From Phycicoccus sp. Soil748 (lineage in GTDB: Bacteria > Actinomycetota > Actinomycetes > Actinomycetales > Dermatophilaceae), in contig NZ_LMSC01000012.1 in NCBI RefSeq assembly GCF_001428025.1, positions 199,618 through 263,617 on the forward strand: DNA of 64,000 nt. The letters run 5' to 3'. Made by a program: the position numbers and the translations under genes. The notes under the pieces are model-generated. The model was not told the DNA's origin, made no database searches, and was given only the letters and a program-made list of their open reading frames with translations. Positions 8,233 to 17,083 of the stretch are shown in pieces (position 1 is the stretch's first letter; every line of letters starts with the position of its first letter).

Positions 8233-10056
8233 GTGGCAACCAACCCGTACAACCGCAAGCCGCTGAAGGTCCTGGCGGGCCTCGCGGCCGTGAGCATCGC
8301 CCTCTACGGGCTGCTCTTCGCCGCCGTGACCTGGGGCGACGCCCAGTTCAAGCCGAAGCTCGGCCTGGACCTCGCCGGCGGCACCCAGCTCGTGCTGGCA
8401 CCGCGCCTCGTGGGCAACGCCAAGGTCTCCAGCGACCAGCTCAACCAGGCGCGCGACATCATCGTCCAGCGCGTCGACGCCAACGGCGTCGCGGGTGCCG
8501 AGGTGACCACCAGCGGTGGCCGCAACATCGTGGTGAGCATGCCCGGTACGCCGCCGAAGGCCACCGAGGACGCCATCCGTCGCTCCTCGCAGATGCAGTT
8601 CCGGCCGGTCCTCGCAGCCGCGCCCGGCACCAACCAGCCGGTGCCGACCGGCACCTCGACCACGGGCGGGACCCCGACGGGTACGGCGACCGGTACCGCC
8701 ACGGGCACCGCCACCAAGCCGGCCGTGCCGACCGCCACCGGCGCGACGACGACCAAGGCCGGCAGCGCCGTGCCGGGCGCGTTCGTCCGAGCGACGACGA
8801 CCCCCGCCGCCGGTGCGAGCACCACGCCTGCCCCGACGGCCACGACGGGCGCCGCGACCCCCACCACGCCCGCCGCGGGGAGCACCGCCGCGCCCAAGGA
8901 CGCCAGCGACCTCGCCCAGATCACCCCTGCGCTCACCCAGGAGTTCCAGGCCCTCGACTGCGCCAAGGACGGCGTCCTCGACGGCATCGTCGACGACCCG
9001 GCCAAGCCGCTGGTCACCTGCTCCGACACCGGCGCCGAGAAGTACATCCTCGGCCCGGTCGAGGTCCGCGGTGACCAGATCAAGGACGCTGTCGCCGGCT
9101 ACCAGCCGCTGTCCAACGGCCAGCCGTCCAACATCGTCGAGATCCGCCTGTCCTTCAACAGCAGCGGCACCAAGGCGTTCGGCAACGTCACCAAGCGCCT
9201 GGTCAACCTGGAGGACCCGCGCAACCGGTTCGCCGTGACGCTGGACTCGCAGGTGCTCACCGCACCGACCGCGCAGGCAGCCATCCTCGACGGCCAGGCC
9301 AGCATCACGGGCAGCTTCACCATCGAGAGCGCCCGCGACCTGGCCAACCAGCTCAAGTTCGGCGCCCTGCCGCTGTCGTTCGACCTGCAGACCCGTGACG
9401 AGATCAGCCCGACCCTCGGCAGCGAGCAGCTGCGCATGGGCCTGGTCGCCGGCGTCATCGGCTTCGCCCTGGTGTTCCTGTACTCCCTCGGGCAGTACCG
9501 CGCACTGGGCCTGGTGACCGTCGCCTCCATCGTCATCGCCGCGCTGCTGACCTACGTCGCCATCGCGCTGCTGGGCTGGGCGCAGAACTTCCGCCTCGAC
9601 ATGGCGGGCGTGACCGGCCTGATCGTGGCCATCGGTGTCACCGCCGACTCCTTCATCGTCTACTTCGAACGCATCCGCGACGAGGTCCGGGAAGGCCGTC
9701 CGCTGCGTGCTGCGGTCGACACCGGCTGGCGCCGCGCCCGGCGGACCATCCTGGCCGCCGACGGCGTCAACTTCCTCGCCGCGTTCGTGCTCTACCTGCT
9801 GGCCTCGTCCAACGTGCGCGGCTTCGCGTTCACGCTCGGGCTGACCACGCTCATCGACCTCCTGGTCGTGGTGCTGTTCACCCACCCGGTCGTGGCGATC
9901 CTGTCGAGCACCAAGTTCTTCGGCGGCGGCCACCGCTGGTCCGGCCTGGACCCCCAGCGCCTCGGGGCCAAGACGAACAGGGCCCGGTATGCCGGGCGCG
10001 GACGGGTCGCGATGCCTGCGACCGCCTCCGCCACGAGCGACGGGAGCGCGCTGTGA
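8233..10056 (+). CDS. secD: Protein translocase subunit SecD
   Basis: SecD works with SecF to use the proton motive force for the late steps of protein export. The 607-residue protein has an N-terminal membrane helix, the P1 periplasmic head beginning PKLGLDLAGGTQLVL, and a C-terminal block of five helices with the GVTADSFIVYFERIRDEVREGR motif shared by RND proteins. Between about residues 135 and 230 lies a Thr/Ala/Pro-rich low-complexity segment that interrupts the outer head; such insertions occur in actinobacterial SecD. It overlaps secF by 4 bases. Confidence 0.96.
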   Translation: MATNPYNRKPLKVLAGLAAVSIALYGLLFAAVTWGDAQFKPKLGLDLAGGTQLVLAPRLVGNAKVSSDQLNQARDIIVQRVDANGVAGAEVTTSGGRNIVVSMPGTPPKATEDAIRRSSQMQFRPVLAAAPGTNQPVPTGTSTTGGTPTGTATGTATGTATKPAVPTATGATTTKAGSAVPGAFVRATTTPAAGASTTPAPTATTGAATPTTPAAGSTAAPKDASDLAQITPALTQEFQALDCAKDGVLDGIVDDPAKPLVTCSDTGAEKYILGPVEVRGDQIKDAVAGYQPLSNGQPSNIVEIRLSFNSSGTKAFGNVTKRLVNLEDPRNRFAVTLDSQVLTAPTAQAAILDGQASITGSFTIESARDLANQLKFGALPLSFDLQTRDEISPTLGSEQLRMGLVAGVIGFALVFLYSLGQYRALGLVTVASIVIAALLTYVAIALLGWAQNFRLDMAGVTGLIVAIGVTADSFIVYFERIRDEVREGRPLRAAVDTGWRRARRTILAADGVNFLAAFVLYLLASSNVRGFAFTLGLTTLIDLLVVVLFTHPVVAILSSTKFFGGGHRWSGLDPQRLGAKTNRARYAGRGRVAMPATASATSDGSAL

Positions 10057-11222
10057 TCAACTTCGCCGCACTGGGCAACGACCTCTACACCGGCAAGCGC
10101 TCGATCGACTTCGTCGGCCGCTACAAGCGCTGGTACGTCCTGTCGGGCATCTTCGTCCTGCTCGCGACGCTGGGCCTGGTCTTCCAGGGCCTCAACCTCA
10201 GCCTGGAGTTCTCGGGCGGCTCGGAGTTCCGGGTCTCGAAGGTGACGATCGGCGACACCTACGAGCAGAAGGCCAAGGACGCCGTGACCTCGGTCGCCCC
10301 GGCCGCTGCCCCTGAGGTGACGACCATCGGCTCCGGCACGGTCCGCGTGCAGACCGAGAAGCTGAGCGACGCCAAGATCCGCGACGTGCAGTCGTCGCTG
10401 GCCAGGGCCTTCGACACGACCGCCGGTGACGTCTCCGCGTCGTTCGTCGGTCCGTCGTGGGGTGCCTCGGTCAGCCAGAAGGCGCTGCAGGCCCTTGCCG
10501 TCTTCCTCGCGCTGGTCGCGGCGGTGATGGCGATCTACTTCCGCACCTGGAAGATGGCTGTCGCAGGCCTCGCCGCCCTCGTCCACGACCTGTTCATCAC
10601 GGTCGGCATCTACGCGCTTGCCGGCTTCGAGGTGTCGCCGGCGACGATGATCGGCTTCCTGACGATCCTCGGCTACTCGCTCTACGACACCGTCGTGGTG
10701 TTCGACAAGGTGCGCGAGAACACGGGCGAGGCGCGCGGCAACGGACGCATGTCCTACGCCCAGGCGGCCAACTTGGCCGTCAACCAGACTCTGGTGCGCT
10801 CCATCAACACCACCGTCGTGGCCCTGCTCCCGATCGCGTCGATCCTGGTCATCGGGTTCCTGTTCCTGGGCCCGGGCACCCTGCTCGACCTCGCGCTGGC
10901 GCTGTTCGTCGGTATCGCGGTGGGTGCCTACTCCTCGATCTTCATCGCGACGCCGCTGCTCGTGCACATGCGCGGCAAGGAGCCGGAGATGGTGGAGCTC
11001 GCCAAGAAGGCGCAGCGCTACCAGGCCCGTCACGGCGGCCAGGTGCTGGCCTCGGACGTCGCCCCCATCGAGCACGGGCGCGACGACGAGCCGTCCGAGA
11101 CCGGTTCGCTGGAGTCGGCCGGGGTCGGTGCGACCGCGCCGAGCATCGCCCGGGGCACGCACAAGTACGCCACGTCAGGACCGCGCAACCAGCCGCGCCG
11201 GCCCCCGAAGTCGCGGCGCTGA
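10053..11222 (+). CDS. secF: Protein translocase subunit SecF
   Basis: SecF pairs with SecD. The 389-residue protein has a first helix (WYVLSGIFVLLATLGLVFQG), the LNLSLEFSGGSEFRV head motif, and a five-helix block with ALVHDLFITVGIYAL and ILGYSLYDTVVVFDKVREN, the SecF signature around the conserved Asp. A hydrophilic C-terminal tail of about 70 residues, rich in Arg and Pro, follows. The GTG start lies in the GTGA overlap with secD, and apt starts one base after the stop. Confidence 0.96.
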   Translation: MINFAALGNDLYTGKRSIDFVGRYKRWYVLSGIFVLLATLGLVFQGLNLSLEFSGGSEFRVSKVTIGDTYEQKAKDAVTSVAPAAAPEVTTIGSGTVRVQTEKLSDAKIRDVQSSLARAFDTTAGDVSASFVGPSWGASVSQKALQALAVFLALVAAVMAIYFRTWKMAVAGLAALVHDLFITVGIYALAGFEVSPATMIGFLTILGYSLYDTVVVFDKVRENTGEARGNGRMSYAQAANLAVNQTLVRSINTTVVALLPIASILVIGFLFLGPGTLLDLALALFVGIAVGAYSSIFIATPLLVHMRGKEPEMVELAKKAQRYQARHGGQVLASDVAPIEHGRDDEPSETGSLESAGVGATAPSIARGTHKYATSGPRNQPRRPPKSRR

Positions 11223-11223
11223 C

Positions 11224-11784
11224 ATGACCCAGGCCGTGCCCGAGTCGCTGCCCGGCCCGCTCGTCGAGCTCCTCGAGAGCCGGCTGCGCGACATCCCGGA
11301 CTTCCCGAGCCCGGGTGTGGTGTTCAAGGACGTCACGCCGCTGCTCGCCGACGGCAAGGCCTTCGGCGCGGTCGTCGCCGACATGGCCGACCGTCGGCGG
11401 GGGAGCATCGACCTGGTCGTCGGCATCGAGGCGCGGGGCTTCATCTTCGGGGCGGCGCTGGCCCAGCACCTGGGCATCGGCTTCGTGCCGGTGCGCAAGG
11501 CGGGCAAGCTCCCCGGGCGCACCCGCGGTGTCTCCTACGACCTCGAGTACGGCAGCGCGACCATCGAGATCCACGAGGACTCCTTCGTCGGCGGCGAGCG
11601 GGTCCTGGTCGTCGACGACGTCCTGGCCACCGGCGGCACGGCCGAGGCGGCGTGCCGCCTGCTCGAGGACGGAGGGGCCGAGGTGGTCGCCTTCGAGGCC
11701 CCGATCGAGCTCGAGTTCCTCCATGGTCGCGACCGCCTGAAGGGGCGCGACGTGCACACCACGCTGGTCGTCCGGGGCGGCTGA
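11224..11784 (+). CDS. apt: Adenine phosphoribosyltransferase
   Basis: Apt salvages adenine to AMP using PRPP. The 186-residue protein shows the family N-terminal segment RLRDIPDFPSPGVVFKDVTPLL, the VVGIEARGFIFGAALA motif and the PRPP-binding loop VLVVDDVLATGGTAEAA. The ATG is separated from the secF stop by a single base, so it is cotranscribed with secDF. Order secDF-apt-rel is conserved in actinobacteria. Confidence 0.95.
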   Translation: MTQAVPESLPGPLVELLESRLRDIPDFPSPGVVFKDVTPLLADGKAFGAVVADMADRRRGSIDLVVGIEARGFIFGAALAQHLGIGFVPVRKAGKLPGRTRGVSYDLEYGSATIEIHEDSFVGGERVLVVDDVLATGGTAEAACRLLEDGGAEVVAFEAPIELEFLHGRDRLKGRDVHTTLVVRGG

Positions 11785-11802
11785 TCCGGGGCCCCCGGAT
11801 CA
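11782..11802. repeat. Perfect 21-base palindrome between apt and rel
   Basis: TGATCCGGGG-C-CCCCGGATCA is symmetrical about position 11792. It includes the apt stop codon and ends 2 bases before the -10 hexamer of rel. It could be an operator in the -35 region of rel or a compact terminator; the near absence of loop bases favours a DNA-level site. Confidence 0.7.
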
Positions 11803-11804
11803 CG

Positions 11805-11810
11805 TAGGCT
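11805..11810 (+). promoter_or_regulatory. -10 element, leaderless rel transcript
   Basis: TAGGCT ends 6 bases before the rel ATG at 11817. Confidence 0.6.
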
Positions 11811-11816
11811 CAGTCC

Positions 11817-14123
11817 ATGAGCGAGGACGTCGTCACCGGCACGGTGGGGCAGAGCACGTCCTCCTCCAACCGGGTCCGCGCGCGCCTCGCCCGGTTCGGC
11901 AGCCGCGGGGCGCCGACCAACCCGGTGCTCGAACCGCTCCTCCAGACGGTGCGTGCCACCCATCCCAAGGCCGACCTCACCGTCATCGAGCGGGCCTACG
12001 TCGTCGCCGAGGAGGCCCACCGGGGCCAGAAGCGCAAGTCCGGCGACGCCTACATCACCCACCCGCTGGCCGTCACCACGATCCTCGCCGAGCTCGGCAT
12101 GACCCCGGCGACGCTGGCGGCGGCGCTGCTGCACGACACCGTCGAGGACACCTCCTACAGCCTCACCCAGCTGGAGAAGGACTTCGGCCGTGAGGTCGCG
12201 ATGCTCGTCGACGGCGTCACCAAGCTCGACAAGGTGACCTACGGCGACGCCGCCCAGGCCGAGACCGTGCGCAAGATGGTCGTGGCCATGGCCCGCGACA
12301 TCCGCGTCCTGGTGATCAAGCTCGCCGACCGGCTCCACAACGCCCGCACCTGGCGCTACGTCTCCGTCGAGTCGGCCCAGCGCAAGGCCCGCGAGACCCT
12401 CGAGATCTACGCACCGCTGGCCCACCGGCTCGGCATGAACACCATCAAGTGGGAGCTGGAGGACCTGTCCTTCGCGACCCTCTACCCCAAGGTGTACGAC
12501 GAGATCGTCCGGCTGGTGGCCGAGCGGGCGCCGGCGCGGGAGGAGTTCCTCTCGGGTGTCCGCGAGCAGGTGAGCGAGGACCTCAAGACCGCGAAGATCA
12601 AGGCGACGGTCACCGGCCGCCCCAAGCACTACTACTCCGTCTACCAGAAGATGATCGTGCGCGGTCGCGACTTCGAGGACATCTACGACCTCGTCGCGGT
12701 GCGGGTCCTCGTCGACTCGGTGCGCGACTGCTACGCGGCGCTCGGTGCGCTGCACGCGCGGTGGAACCCCCTGCCCGGGCGGTTCAAGGACTACATCGCG
12801 ATGCCGAAGTTCAACATGTACCAGTCGCTGCACACGACGGTCATCGGGCCCGAGGGCAAGGCCGTCGAGATCCAGATCCGCACGCACACCATGCACCGCC
12901 GGGCCGAGTACGGCGTCGCCGCCCACTGGAAGTACAAGGAGGACGGGACCGCCCCCGCCTCCGGTGCCAAGGACGGCGAGACCGGCCCCATCAACGACAT
13001 GGCGTGGCTGCGCCAGCTGCTCGACTGGCAGAAGGAGACCGCCGACCCGGGCGAGTTCCTCGACTCGCTGCGGTTCGAGATCAACGCCCGCGAGGTCTAC
13101 GTCTTCACGCCCAAGGGCGAGGTCGTGGCGCTGCCTGCCGGGGCGACCCCCGTCGACTTCGCCTACGCCGTGCACACCGAGGTCGGCCACCACTGCATCG
13201 GCGGGCGCGTCAACGGCCGGCTCGTGCCGCTGGAGTCGACCCTCGAGAACGGCGACGTCGTCGAGGTGCTCACCTCCAAGGCCGACGGCGCCGGTCCCTC
13301 ACGCGACTGGCTGACCTTCGTCAAGTCACCGCGGGCCCGCAACAAGATCAAGCAGTGGTTCTCCAAGGAACGCCGCGAGGAGGCCATCGAGACCGGCAAG
13401 GACGCCATCGCCAAGGCGATGCGCAAGGAGGGCCTGCCGCTGCAGCGCCTCCTCACCGTCGAGACCCTCACCGGGCTCGCGTCCGAGCTGCGCTACCAGG
13501 ACATCGACGCCCTGTATGCCGCCGTCGGCGAGGGCCACGTGTCGGCCCAGCACGTCGTGGGCCGGCTCGTGGTCTCCCTCGGCGGCGAGGAGGGCGCCTC
13601 CGAGGACCTCGCCGAGGCCACCACACCGACGCGGTCCATGCGCCGGCGCTCGGGCGACCCGGGGGTGGTGGTCGTCGGGACGGCAGACGTGTGGGTCAAG
13701 CTCGCCCGCTGCTGCACCCCGGTCCCCGGTGACCCCATCATGGGGTTCATCACCCGCGGCAACGGCGTCTCGGTGCACCGCACCGACTGCACCAATGCGG
13801 AGTCCCTTCTCTCGCAACCGGATCGGATGATCGAGGTGGAATGGGCGCCGTCGTCGGCGTCGGTGTTCCTCGTGCAGCTGCAGGTCGAGGCGCTCGACCG
13901 CAACCGGCTGCTCTCGGACGTCACGCGGGTGCTGTCCGACCAGCACGTCAACATCCTGTCGGCGTCGGTGCAGACGTCACGCGACCGGGTGGCGATCAGC
14001 AAGTTCACGTTCGAGATGGGGGACCCGAGCCACCTCGAGCACGTGATGAAGGCGGTGCGCAAGATCGACGGCGTCTTCGACGTCTACCGCATCACCGGTA
14101 CCAAGGCTTCTGCAAAGGCCTGA
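11817..14123 (+). CDS. rel: Bifunctional (p)ppGpp synthetase/hydrolase Rel
   Basis: Rel makes and degrades the alarmone (p)ppGpp in response to amino-acid starvation. The 768-residue protein has the HD hydrolase domain with intact metal-binding residues ([29 protein letters not shown]), the synthetase domain ([17 protein letters not shown] and [14 protein letters not shown]), a TGS domain ([22 protein letters not shown]), a Cys-rich segment ([12 protein letters not shown]) and a C-terminal ACT domain. Intact HD and synthetase motifs indicate both activities. The ATG is 6 bases after TAGGCT, so translation probably starts at the 5' end of the RNA. Confidence 0.96.
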   Translation: MSEDVVTGTVGQSTSSSNRVRARLARFGSRGAPTNPVLEPLLQTVRATHPKADLTVIERAYVVAEEAHRGQKRKSGDAYITHPLAVTTILAELGMTPATLAAALLHDTVEDTSYSLTQLEKDFGREVAMLVDGVTKLDKVTYGDAAQAETVRKMVVAMARDIRVLVIKLADRLHNARTWRYVSVESAQRKARETLEIYAPLAHRLGMNTIKWELEDLSFATLYPKVYDEIVRLVAERAPAREEFLSGVREQVSEDLKTAKIKATVTGRPKHYYSVYQKMIVRGRDFEDIYDLVAVRVLVDSVRDCYAALGALHARWNPLPGRFKDYIAMPKFNMYQSLHTTVIGPEGKAVEIQIRTHTMHRRAEYGVAAHWKYKEDGTAPASGAKDGETGPINDMAWLRQLLDWQKETADPGEFLDSLRFEINAREVYVFTPKGEVVALPAGATPVDFAYAVHTEVGHHCIGGRVNGRLVPLESTLENGDVVEVLTSKADGAGPSRDWLTFVKSPRARNKIKQWFSKERREEAIETGKDAIAKAMRKEGLPLQRLLTVETLTGLASELRYQDIDALYAAVGEGHVSAQHVVGRLVVSLGGEEGASEDLAEATTPTRSMRRRSGDPGVVVVGTADVWVKLARCCTPVPGDPIMGFITRGNGVSVHRTDCTNAESLLSQPDRMIEVEWAPSSASVFLVQLQVEALDRNRLLSDVTRVLSDQHVNILSASVQTSRDRVAISKFTFEMGDPSHLEHVMKAVRKIDGVFDVYRITGTKASAKA

Positions 14124-14179
14124 GGTCGTCCTTCGCTTGAGGCCGTTCCTTCTCGTCCCGGCGTCTACGTCTCGCCGTC

Positions 14180-14276
14180 GGGCGGTGGTGTGGCCCTTGG
14201 GCCTGTCCATCCGCACTCCGCTTGGCTCCGCGCTCCCGCCAGGCCCGCCACGCCCCTGCGGGCCACGCCACCGCCC
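14180..14276. repeat. Long inverted repeat between convergent genes
   Basis: Seventeen bases at 14180-14196 pair with 14260-14276 (one G/U pair as RNA) across a 63-base loop. The loop holds smaller hairpins that would compete, such as GGCCCGC/GCGGGCC at 14242-14264. It lies between the rel stop and the stop of the convergent membrane gene and may terminate either transcript. Nothing else is visible in this 157-bp gap. Confidence 0.55.
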
Positions 14277-14280
14277 TCCT

Positions 14281-14709
14281 TCAGTGCTGCTGGGCCCAGT
14301 TGAGCAAGGCCCCTGCGGTCGCCACCAAGGCTCCTGCCGCTCGCACCTTGTCTGCGAGCAGGAGGCGGTGGATGGCCTGTGGGGTCTTGCCGTCGCGGCC
14401 CAGGTGGGCGTGGGTGGGGGCTGCCACGAAGGCGGTCGTCGCGAAGGTGACGGTGGTCCCGAGCAGCGCGAGGAGCAGGCCTGGGGTCATCGGGGTGGTG
14501 AGCAGGGCCCAGGTCCCGGTCGCCAGCAGGGCGCCGTACGTCGCCACGACGAGCGGGACGATGGCTCGGGAGTGGGCGTCGTGGGCTGGTGACCAGGCGT
14601 CTGCGGGGACGCGGGACAGGGCGGGGTACACCAGCACGGTCACGGTGAGCTGGAAGCCGAGGTGCAGGGTGGCGGCCGCGAGCAGCGCGGTCGCGGCGGG
14701 GTCGGCCAC
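14281..14709 (-). CDS. Small integral membrane protein, DUF1772-like
   Basis: The 142-residue product has four predicted membrane helices: residues ~6-26 (LLAAATLHLGFQLTVTVLVY), ~47-67, ~72-95 and ~118-138. The fourth follows a soluble HLGRDGKTPQAIHRLLLADK stretch. The layout resembles DUF1772-type four-helix proteins. No function is assigned. It starts with GTG 2 bases after the paiB-like stop, so it is the last gene of the minus-strand operon that begins with the cyclophilin. Confidence 0.7.
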   Translation of the reverse strand: MADPAATALLAAATLHLGFQLTVTVLVYPALSRVPADAWSPAHDAHSRAIVPLVVATYGALLATGTWALLTTPMTPGLLLALLGTTVTFATTAFVAAPTHAHLGRDGKTPQAIHRLLLADKVRAAGALVATAGALLNWAQQH

Positions 14710-14711
14710 CG

Positions 14712-15338
14712 TCAGCCGCGCAGGTCGGGCTGCATCAGCTCGGCGACCTGGTGGGCCGCGGGAGACAGCTCGGTACGCAGGCCCTCGACCACGCCGGCGC
14801 GGTCCTGCTCGGACCGGTTCTGGCTCAGCTTGGCCTTGCCCTCGACCCGCTCCACCACGAGCTCGACGCCGACGATCCCGCGCAGCTGCCCGTCGACGTA
14901 CGCGTCGGGTGCATCCGTGACCGCCCACGGGTGTTCGCGAGCGCCCTCGTGGGCGTCGGTGAGGGCGGTGACCAGGTCACGCAGCCAGTCGACGTCGTCG
15001 TGCACCCGCACCCGGCCGGTCAGGTGGACGGTCGTGTAGTTCCAGGTCGGCACGACGCGGCCGTGCTCCGCCTTGGACGCGTACCAGGAGGGCGACACGT
15101 AGGCCTGCGGGCCACCGACGACCAGCAGGCCGGGGGAGCCCGCCGTGATGGACCGCCAGTGCTGGTTCGCCCGCGCGAAGTGTGCCCTGACGGTGTCGCC
15201 GGTCCAGAGCACCGGGAGCCGGGTCGCCGCCGGGTACCCGTCGGGACCGACGGTCACCAGCTCGCCGGCACCGGCCTCCGCGACCATCCGGCGGACGGCG
15301 TCCTCGTCGTCCACCCGGTTGAAGGCCGGTGCGTACAC
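14712..15338 (-). CDS. PaiB-like FMN-binding protein
   Basis: The 208-residue protein begins VYAPAFNRVDDEDAVRRMV, the hallmark of the PaiB family, and continues with the split-barrel flavin-binding fold (LVTVGPDGYPAATRLPVLW; VSPSWYASKAEHGRVVPTWNY). Bacillus PaiB was described as a transcriptional regulator of sporulation and protease genes, but most homologues are simply FMN-binding proteins. The GTG start is placed at the conserved VYxP; earlier in-frame codons run into the DUF349 gene. Spacing to both neighbours is short (10 and 2 bases), consistent with one operon. Confidence 0.85.
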   Translation of the reverse strand: MYAPAFNRVDDEDAVRRMVAEAGAGELVTVGPDGYPAATRLPVLWTGDTVRAHFARANQHWRSITAGSPGLLVVGGPQAYVSPSWYASKAEHGRVVPTWNYTTVHLTGRVRVHDDVDWLRDLVTALTDAHEGAREHPWAVTDAPDAYVDGQLRGIVGVELVVERVEGKAKLSQNRSEQDRAGVVEGLRTELSPAAHQVAELMQPDLRG

Positions 15339-15348
15339 GGGTGACCGG

Positions 15349-17082
15349 TCAGCCGCTGAACTCGTCGAGGTTGCCGCGAGCCTGGGCGAGCCACTGCTCC
15401 TGCGCCTCGAGCTTGTTCCGCGCGTCCTTGAGCTTCTTGTCGTTGCCGGAGGCCTCGGCCTTCTCGACGTCGGCACGCAGGGACGCGACCGAGGACTCGA
15501 GCTGGTCGACCATGCTCTGGGCGCGCGCGGCCACCTCGGGGTTGGTCTTGTGCCAGCGCTTCTCGTCGGCGTCACGGACGGCCTGCTCGATGCGGCGCAT
15601 GGCCTTCTCCATGCGGTCGACGTCGCCTCGCGGGACCTTGCCGGCGGCCTCCCAGCGGTCCTGGATGCCGCGCAGCGACGCCTTGGCTGCGTCGAGGTCG
15701 GTGACGGGCAGGATCGCCTCGGCCTCCTTGAGGATCTCCTCCTTCACAGCGAGGTTGCCACGGAACTCCTCGTCCTCCTTGGCCGCCTCGGCGTCCTTGG
15801 CGGTGAAGAAGGCGTCCTGGGCGGCCTTGAACCGCTCCCACAGCGCGTCGTCGTCCGATCGCGAGGCCCGACCGGCCTGGCGCCAGCGGTCCATCAGTCG
15901 TTTGAAGGCGCCGGCGGTGGCGCCCCAGTCGGTGCTGGTGGCCAGGGCCTCGGCCTCGGTGACGAGCGCCTGCTTGGCGGCCTTCGCCTCGCCCTGCGTG
16001 GTCTCGAGCTGGGCGAAGTGGACCCGGCGGGCCTTGTCGAAGGAGTTGCGGGCCTGGCTGAACCGCTGCCACAGGGCGCCCTCGGTCTCGCGGTCGAGGC
16101 GGGCGCCACTGCGCTGGTGCTTCTTCCACTCCTCGAGCAGCTCACGCATCCGGGCGCCGCTGGTCTTCCACTGGATCTTGTTCTCGGGCTGGCCGGCGAT
16201 CTTCTCGGCCTCCGCGACGATCGCCTCGCGCTCGGTGGCGGCAGCGGCGCGCGCGGCGCTGCGCTCGGCGTTCTCCGTCTTCTTGCGCTCCTCGACCGCC
16301 GTCGCGATGTCGGCGATCTTGGCCTCGAGGGCGGCGAGGTCGCCGACGACGTTGGCCTCGGCAGCGTGTTCACGCACCTTCGCCAGCCCCTCGGCGGCGT
16401 CCTTGGCGGACAGGTCCGTGGTGGTCAGGCGCTGGTGCAGCAGGTCCGCGGAGGCGAACAGCTCGTCGTACTTGCGGGCGAAGTAGTGCAGTGCCTCGTC
16501 GGGCGTGGCGCCCGGGTAGGCGCCGACCTCGCGCTCCTCGTCGCCGACCTTGACGAAGACGGTGCCGTCGTCGGCCACCCGTCCGAAGGACTCGGCCGGC
16601 GGGCCGCTCGGCGGCGCCGCGGTCAGGGTGGGAAGCGGGTGGGCGACCTTGCGCACCGCCGCGGGGGACGGGACCGTCGCAGGCTTGGGCACCGGTCGCG
16701 GCCGCGGGCTGGGCGTCGGCGCAGCCGCGGGCGCTGCCTCCTCGGCCGCCGCCACGGGCGTCTCCTCGACAGGGGCGGGCGCTGCCTCCTGGACAGCAGC
16801 TGGCGCCGACTCCTCGACCGCGGGCGCTGCCTCAGCCGCGGGGGCCTCCGGCTCGTCGGCTGGTGCCTCCGGCTCGTCGGCTGGTGCCTCTGGCTCGGCG
16901 GCTGGTGCCTCGCCGTTGGTGGGGCCCTGCTCGGCCTCCGGAACCTCGGCTGCTGGTGCCTCGGCGGCGCTGGGCTCCGGGTCGGTGGCCGTGGGCTCCG
17001 GCGCGTCGGCCACGGCGGTGGCCTCGGTCGGGGCGCCGTCCTGCGGCTCGGTGGGGTCTGCCGGGGGCGTCTGCTCGGTCAC
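15349..17082 (-). CDS. DUF349 repeat protein with acidic Ala/Pro-rich N-terminus
   Basis: The 577-residue protein has two parts. Residues 1-150 are rich in Ala, Pro and Glu and include a near-perfect 7-residue repeat EPEAPAD encoded by 21-bp tandem repeats. Residues ~160-577 are highly charged and helical, with repeated W-K-W type DUF349 units (LEEWKKHQRSGARLDRETEGALWQRF; LMDRWRQAGRASRSDDDALWERF; IQDRWEAAGKVPRGDVDRME), probably coiled coils. The function of DUF349 is not established. The gene starts (GTG) one base after the cyclophilin stop. Confidence 0.85.
   Translation of the reverse strand: MTEQTPPADPTEPQDGAPTEATAVADAPEPTATDPEPSAAEAPAAEVPEAEQGPTNGEAPAAEPEAPADEPEAPADEPEAPAAEAAPAVEESAPAAVQEAAPAPVEETPVAAAEEAAPAAAPTPSPRPRPVPKPATVPSPAAVRKVAHPLPTLTAAPPSGPPAESFGRVADDGTVFVKVGDEEREVGAYPGATPDEALHYFARKYDELFASADLLHQRLTTTDLSAKDAAEGLAKVREHAAEANVVGDLAALEAKIADIATAVEERKKTENAERSAARAAAATEREAIVAEAEKIAGQPENKIQWKTSGARMRELLEEWKKHQRSGARLDRETEGALWQRFSQARNSFDKARRVHFAQLETTQGEAKAAKQALVTEAEALATSTDWGATAGAFKRLMDRWRQAGRASRSDDDALWERFKAAQDAFFTAKDAEAAKEDEEFRGNLAVKEEILKEAEAILPVTDLDAAKASLRGIQDRWEAAGKVPRGDVDRMEKAMRRIEQAVRDADEKRWHKTNPEVAARAQSMVDQLESSVASLRADVEKAEASGNDKKLKDARNKLEAQEQWLAQARGNLDEFSG
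16844..16906. repeat. 21-bp tandem repeat inside DUF349 gene
   Basis: Two identical 21-base copies (16844-16864, 16865-16885) are followed by a third with two mismatches (16886-16906). A partial fourth copy then begins. Each copy encodes one EPEAPAD-type heptad of the disordered N-terminal region, so changes in copy number keep the frame. Confidence 0.9.
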
Positions 17083-17083
17083 G

